From positions 1 to 24,223 of the forward strand of contig CALFZE010000123.1 of the NCBI GenBank assembly GCA_937952285.1: a stretch of DNA of 24,223 bases, written 5' to 3'. Every line of letters begins with the position of its first letter. The first letter of the stretch is position 1. The translations under genes were made by a program, and so were the position numbers. Shown piece after piece: positions 23,097 through 24,223 of the stretch. The notes under the pieces were generated by a model. The model was not told the origin of the DNA. It searched no databases and saw only the letters and a program-made list of their open reading frames with translations. This DNA is from UBA2428 sp002343545. Its GTDB lineage: Bacteria; Bdellovibrionota; UBA2428.

Positions 23097-23626
23097 TCGA
23101 GAACCGGAAGGATTACCGGATCCCGTTCCGTTCGAAGTTCGTGTTCGCGACCGAAGATCGCGTGGCGACGGGCAACGCCCTGAACGTATCGGCCGGCGGG
23201 ATCTTCATCATGGCCTTGAATCCCTTTCCGCGGGACACGCCGGTGCGTTGCCTCTTCTCCCTGCAAAGAGACGAGTCGCCCATGGTGATCGACGGGATCG
23301 TGAGACGCGTCGTCGTTCCTTCCGCCAACCCCGAGGAGACGCCGGGCTGCGGACTCGAGTTCGAGCGCGGAGACCCAAATCTCGAGCGCATTCGCGAATT
23401 CATGGAAGAGTCTCGCCGAAACTACGAGGTCGCGGCGACGATCCTCTCGAGCGCGGAGCCCGATTTGAGTTCCCTGCGCCCGCTGCTCGCCAAGATCCAC
23501 ACGCCCACCTTCGAAGACCTGGGTGCGCTGCGCTTCTACGTCGAACGCATCCTACGCTCTATCGAGCTCGTCGACCGTACGATGGCCCAGCGACGCGGCC
23601 AGCCCATCCCGTTCAAGGCCGACTGA
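23093..23626 (+). CDS. PilZ-domain (c-di-GMP receptor) protein
   Basis: A 177-residue protein. The PilZ domain lies at about 3-95: RKDYR (RxxxR) at 5-9, NVSAGG ([D/N]xSxxG) near residue 30, and GCGLEFE near 85. These are the c-di-GMP-binding arginines and loop. After it comes a helical C-terminal extension (LERIREFMEESRRNYEVAAT, then LRFYVERILRSIELVDRTM) that may dimerise or bind a partner. PilZ proteins switch motility, pili or enzymes on binding c-di-GMP. Its ATG overlaps the PhoH stop (ATGA), so the two are coupled, and a strong terminator follows 37 bp after the stop. The target is unknown. Confidence 0.9.
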   Translation: MIENRKDYRIPFRSKFVFATEDRVATGNALNVSAGGIFIMALNPFPRDTPVRCLFSLQRDESPMVIDGIVRRVVVPSANPEETPGCGLEFERGDPNLERIREFMEESRRNYEVAATILSSAEPDLSSLRPLLAKIHTPTFEDLGALRFYVERILRSIELVDRTMAQRRGQPIPFKAD

Positions 23627-23662
23627 ACGATCGAGCGATTCGTTCATCGAACGCGAAAAACA

Positions 23663-23698
23663 AAAAGAGGAGTTCCCTTTTACGGGAACTCCTCTTTT
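23663..23698. terminator. Bidirectional intrinsic terminator
   Basis: A perfect 15-bp stem, AAAAGAGGAGTTCCC (23663-23677) with GGGAACTCCTCTTTT (23684-23698), loop TTTTAC. On the plus strand a TTTT closes the stem. On the minus strand the stem runs into TTTTTGTTTTT, a good T tract. It ends the PhoH-PilZ operon and the convergent proline-rich gene. Confidence 0.9.
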
Positions 23699-23729
23699 CC
23701 AAAGAACAAGGAACGATAGCTAGCTCGGC

Positions 23730-24223
23730 TTAGCGACGACCTCCGCGGCCGGGACGCTCGTCGTCACCACCACCGCCGCCGCCACCACGACCGGGACGGT
23801 CAGGCTGCGAGGGGCGGCTCGGGGGCGGCGTCGAAGGACGCTCGGGCGGAGTCGGACGCTCCGGACGGCTCGGAGGGGTCGTCGGACGCTCAGGCTGCGT
23901 CGGGCGACTCGGAGGAGTCGGGCGTTCCGGACGGCTCGGGGGAGTCGTCGGGCGCTCGGGCGGGTTCGGACGGCTCGGAGGAGTCGTCGGGCGATCCGGT
24001 TGGGTCGGACGGTCAGGACGCGTGGGACGGTCCGGTTGCGTCGGACGGTCAGGACGCGTGGGACGATCCGGTTGCGTCGGACGGTCCGGTTGCGTGGGAC
24101 GGTCAGGACGCGTCGGGCGATCCGGCTGCGTCGGACGGTCAGGACGCGTGGGACGATCCGGTTGCGTCGGACGGTCAGGACGCGTCGGGCGATCCGGCTG
24201 CGTCGGACGGTCAGGACGCGTGG
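23730..24223 (-). CDS. Proline-rich hexapeptide-repeat protein, partial (N-terminus beyond right edge)
   Basis: On the minus strand one frame is open for 164 codons from the window edge to a TAA at 23730-23732. It consists of [RQ]PDRPT-type units: RPTQPD and RPTRPD alternate, about 13 copies, then change to a looser block of PERPTTPPSRP-type units, and end in a Gly-rich tail, GRGGGGGGGDDERPGRGGRR. Such Pro/Arg/Asp repeats form extended, unfolded rods or linkers; the location and role are unknown because the N-terminus is missing. The TAA and the shared terminator downstream support this strand and frame, and no start codon can be seen. The other frames of the repeat also lack stops, so this call rests on the stop and terminator. 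Confidence 0.62.
   Translation of the reverse strand, partial: TRPDRPTQPDRPTRPDRPTQPDRPTRPDRPTQPDRPTRPDRPTQPDRPTQPDRPTRPDRPTQPDRPTRPDRPTQPDRPTTPPSRPNPPERPTTPPSRPERPTPPSRPTQPERPTTPPSRPERPTPPERPSTPPPSRPSQPDRPGRGGGGGGGDDERPGRGGRR
23990..24223 (-). repeat. Tandem 18-bp repeat array coding RPTQPD/RPTRPD
   Basis: The plus strand shows alternating 18-bp units such as CGTCGGACGGTCAGGACG and CGTGGGACGATCCGGTTG with few differences, forming about six 36-bp double units that continue past the edge. Near-identity at DNA level suggests recent expansion by slippage or recombination. Confidence 0.85.

Noticed and set aside
23990..24223. CRISPR-like repeats
   Set aside because: Units are 18 bp, contiguous with no unique spacers, and keep a coding frame, so this is a coding tandem repeat.

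Overview
The window is a GC-rich bacterial chromosome segment with tightly packed genes, many joined by 4-nt start/stop overlaps (GTGA or ATGA). Several features point to the Bdellovibrionota or a close relative. There is a TIGR02147-type regulator, a family I know mainly from Bdellovibrio-like bacteria and Fibrobacter. It is translationally coupled to an exported protein with an N-terminal GNGGDG motif and an internal LHEVFYAL motif. There are also many lipoproteins and exported proteins, and pilus and c-di-GMP genes. The taxonomic call is inference: there is no rRNA here.

Layout, left to right. 1-1718 (minus): HAD phosphatase followed by two exported SH3-like proteins, linked by GTGA overlaps; the last runs off the left edge. 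1766-3881 (plus): comM and comF, overlapping by 44 bp. 3871-10101 (minus): a lipoprotein of the endonuclease/exonuclease/phosphatase fold, the exported GNGGDG protein with its TIGR02147 regulator (promoter and palindromic operator visible), and uvrA. 10157-11110 (plus): an arginase/formimidoylglutamase-family enzyme, separated from the next convergent gene by a nested 28-bp inverted repeat that looks like a pair of REP-type palindromes. 11196-14671 (minus): a GH15 glucoamylase and an exported protein with a His-rich tail. 14791-16697 (plus): TPR lipoprotein and RodZ-like protein. 16704-17873 (minus): pilT. 17988-19866 (plus): RNase G and a small lipoprotein. 20112-23626 (plus): a divergent DnaA-type protein, a PIN-PhoH ATPase and a PilZ protein, ending at a strong bidirectional terminator. 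23730-24223 (minus): the 3' end of a gene for a proline-rich hexapeptide-repeat protein.

The most unusual part is 19867-21725. A 245-bp non-coding stretch carries a perfect DnaA box, several near-matches, and five A5 tracts spaced exactly 10 bp apart. It is followed by a DnaA-like protein whose fold is recognisable, but whose Walker B acids, sensor residues and DNA-recognition signature are changed. The usual dnaN/recF/gyrB neighbours are absent. This could be a replication origin with a non-canonical initiator, or a DnaA paralogue controlling its own DnaA-box region.

Functionally, comM, comF and pilT (with a PilF-like TPR protein) fit DNA uptake and type IV pili, and PilZ and RodZ fit surface or shape control. 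uvrA, RNase G and PIN-PhoH are nucleic-acid maintenance genes. Four genes without a Shine-Dalgarno sequence have a TANNNT hexamer 6-8 nt before the start codon, suggesting leaderless transcripts.
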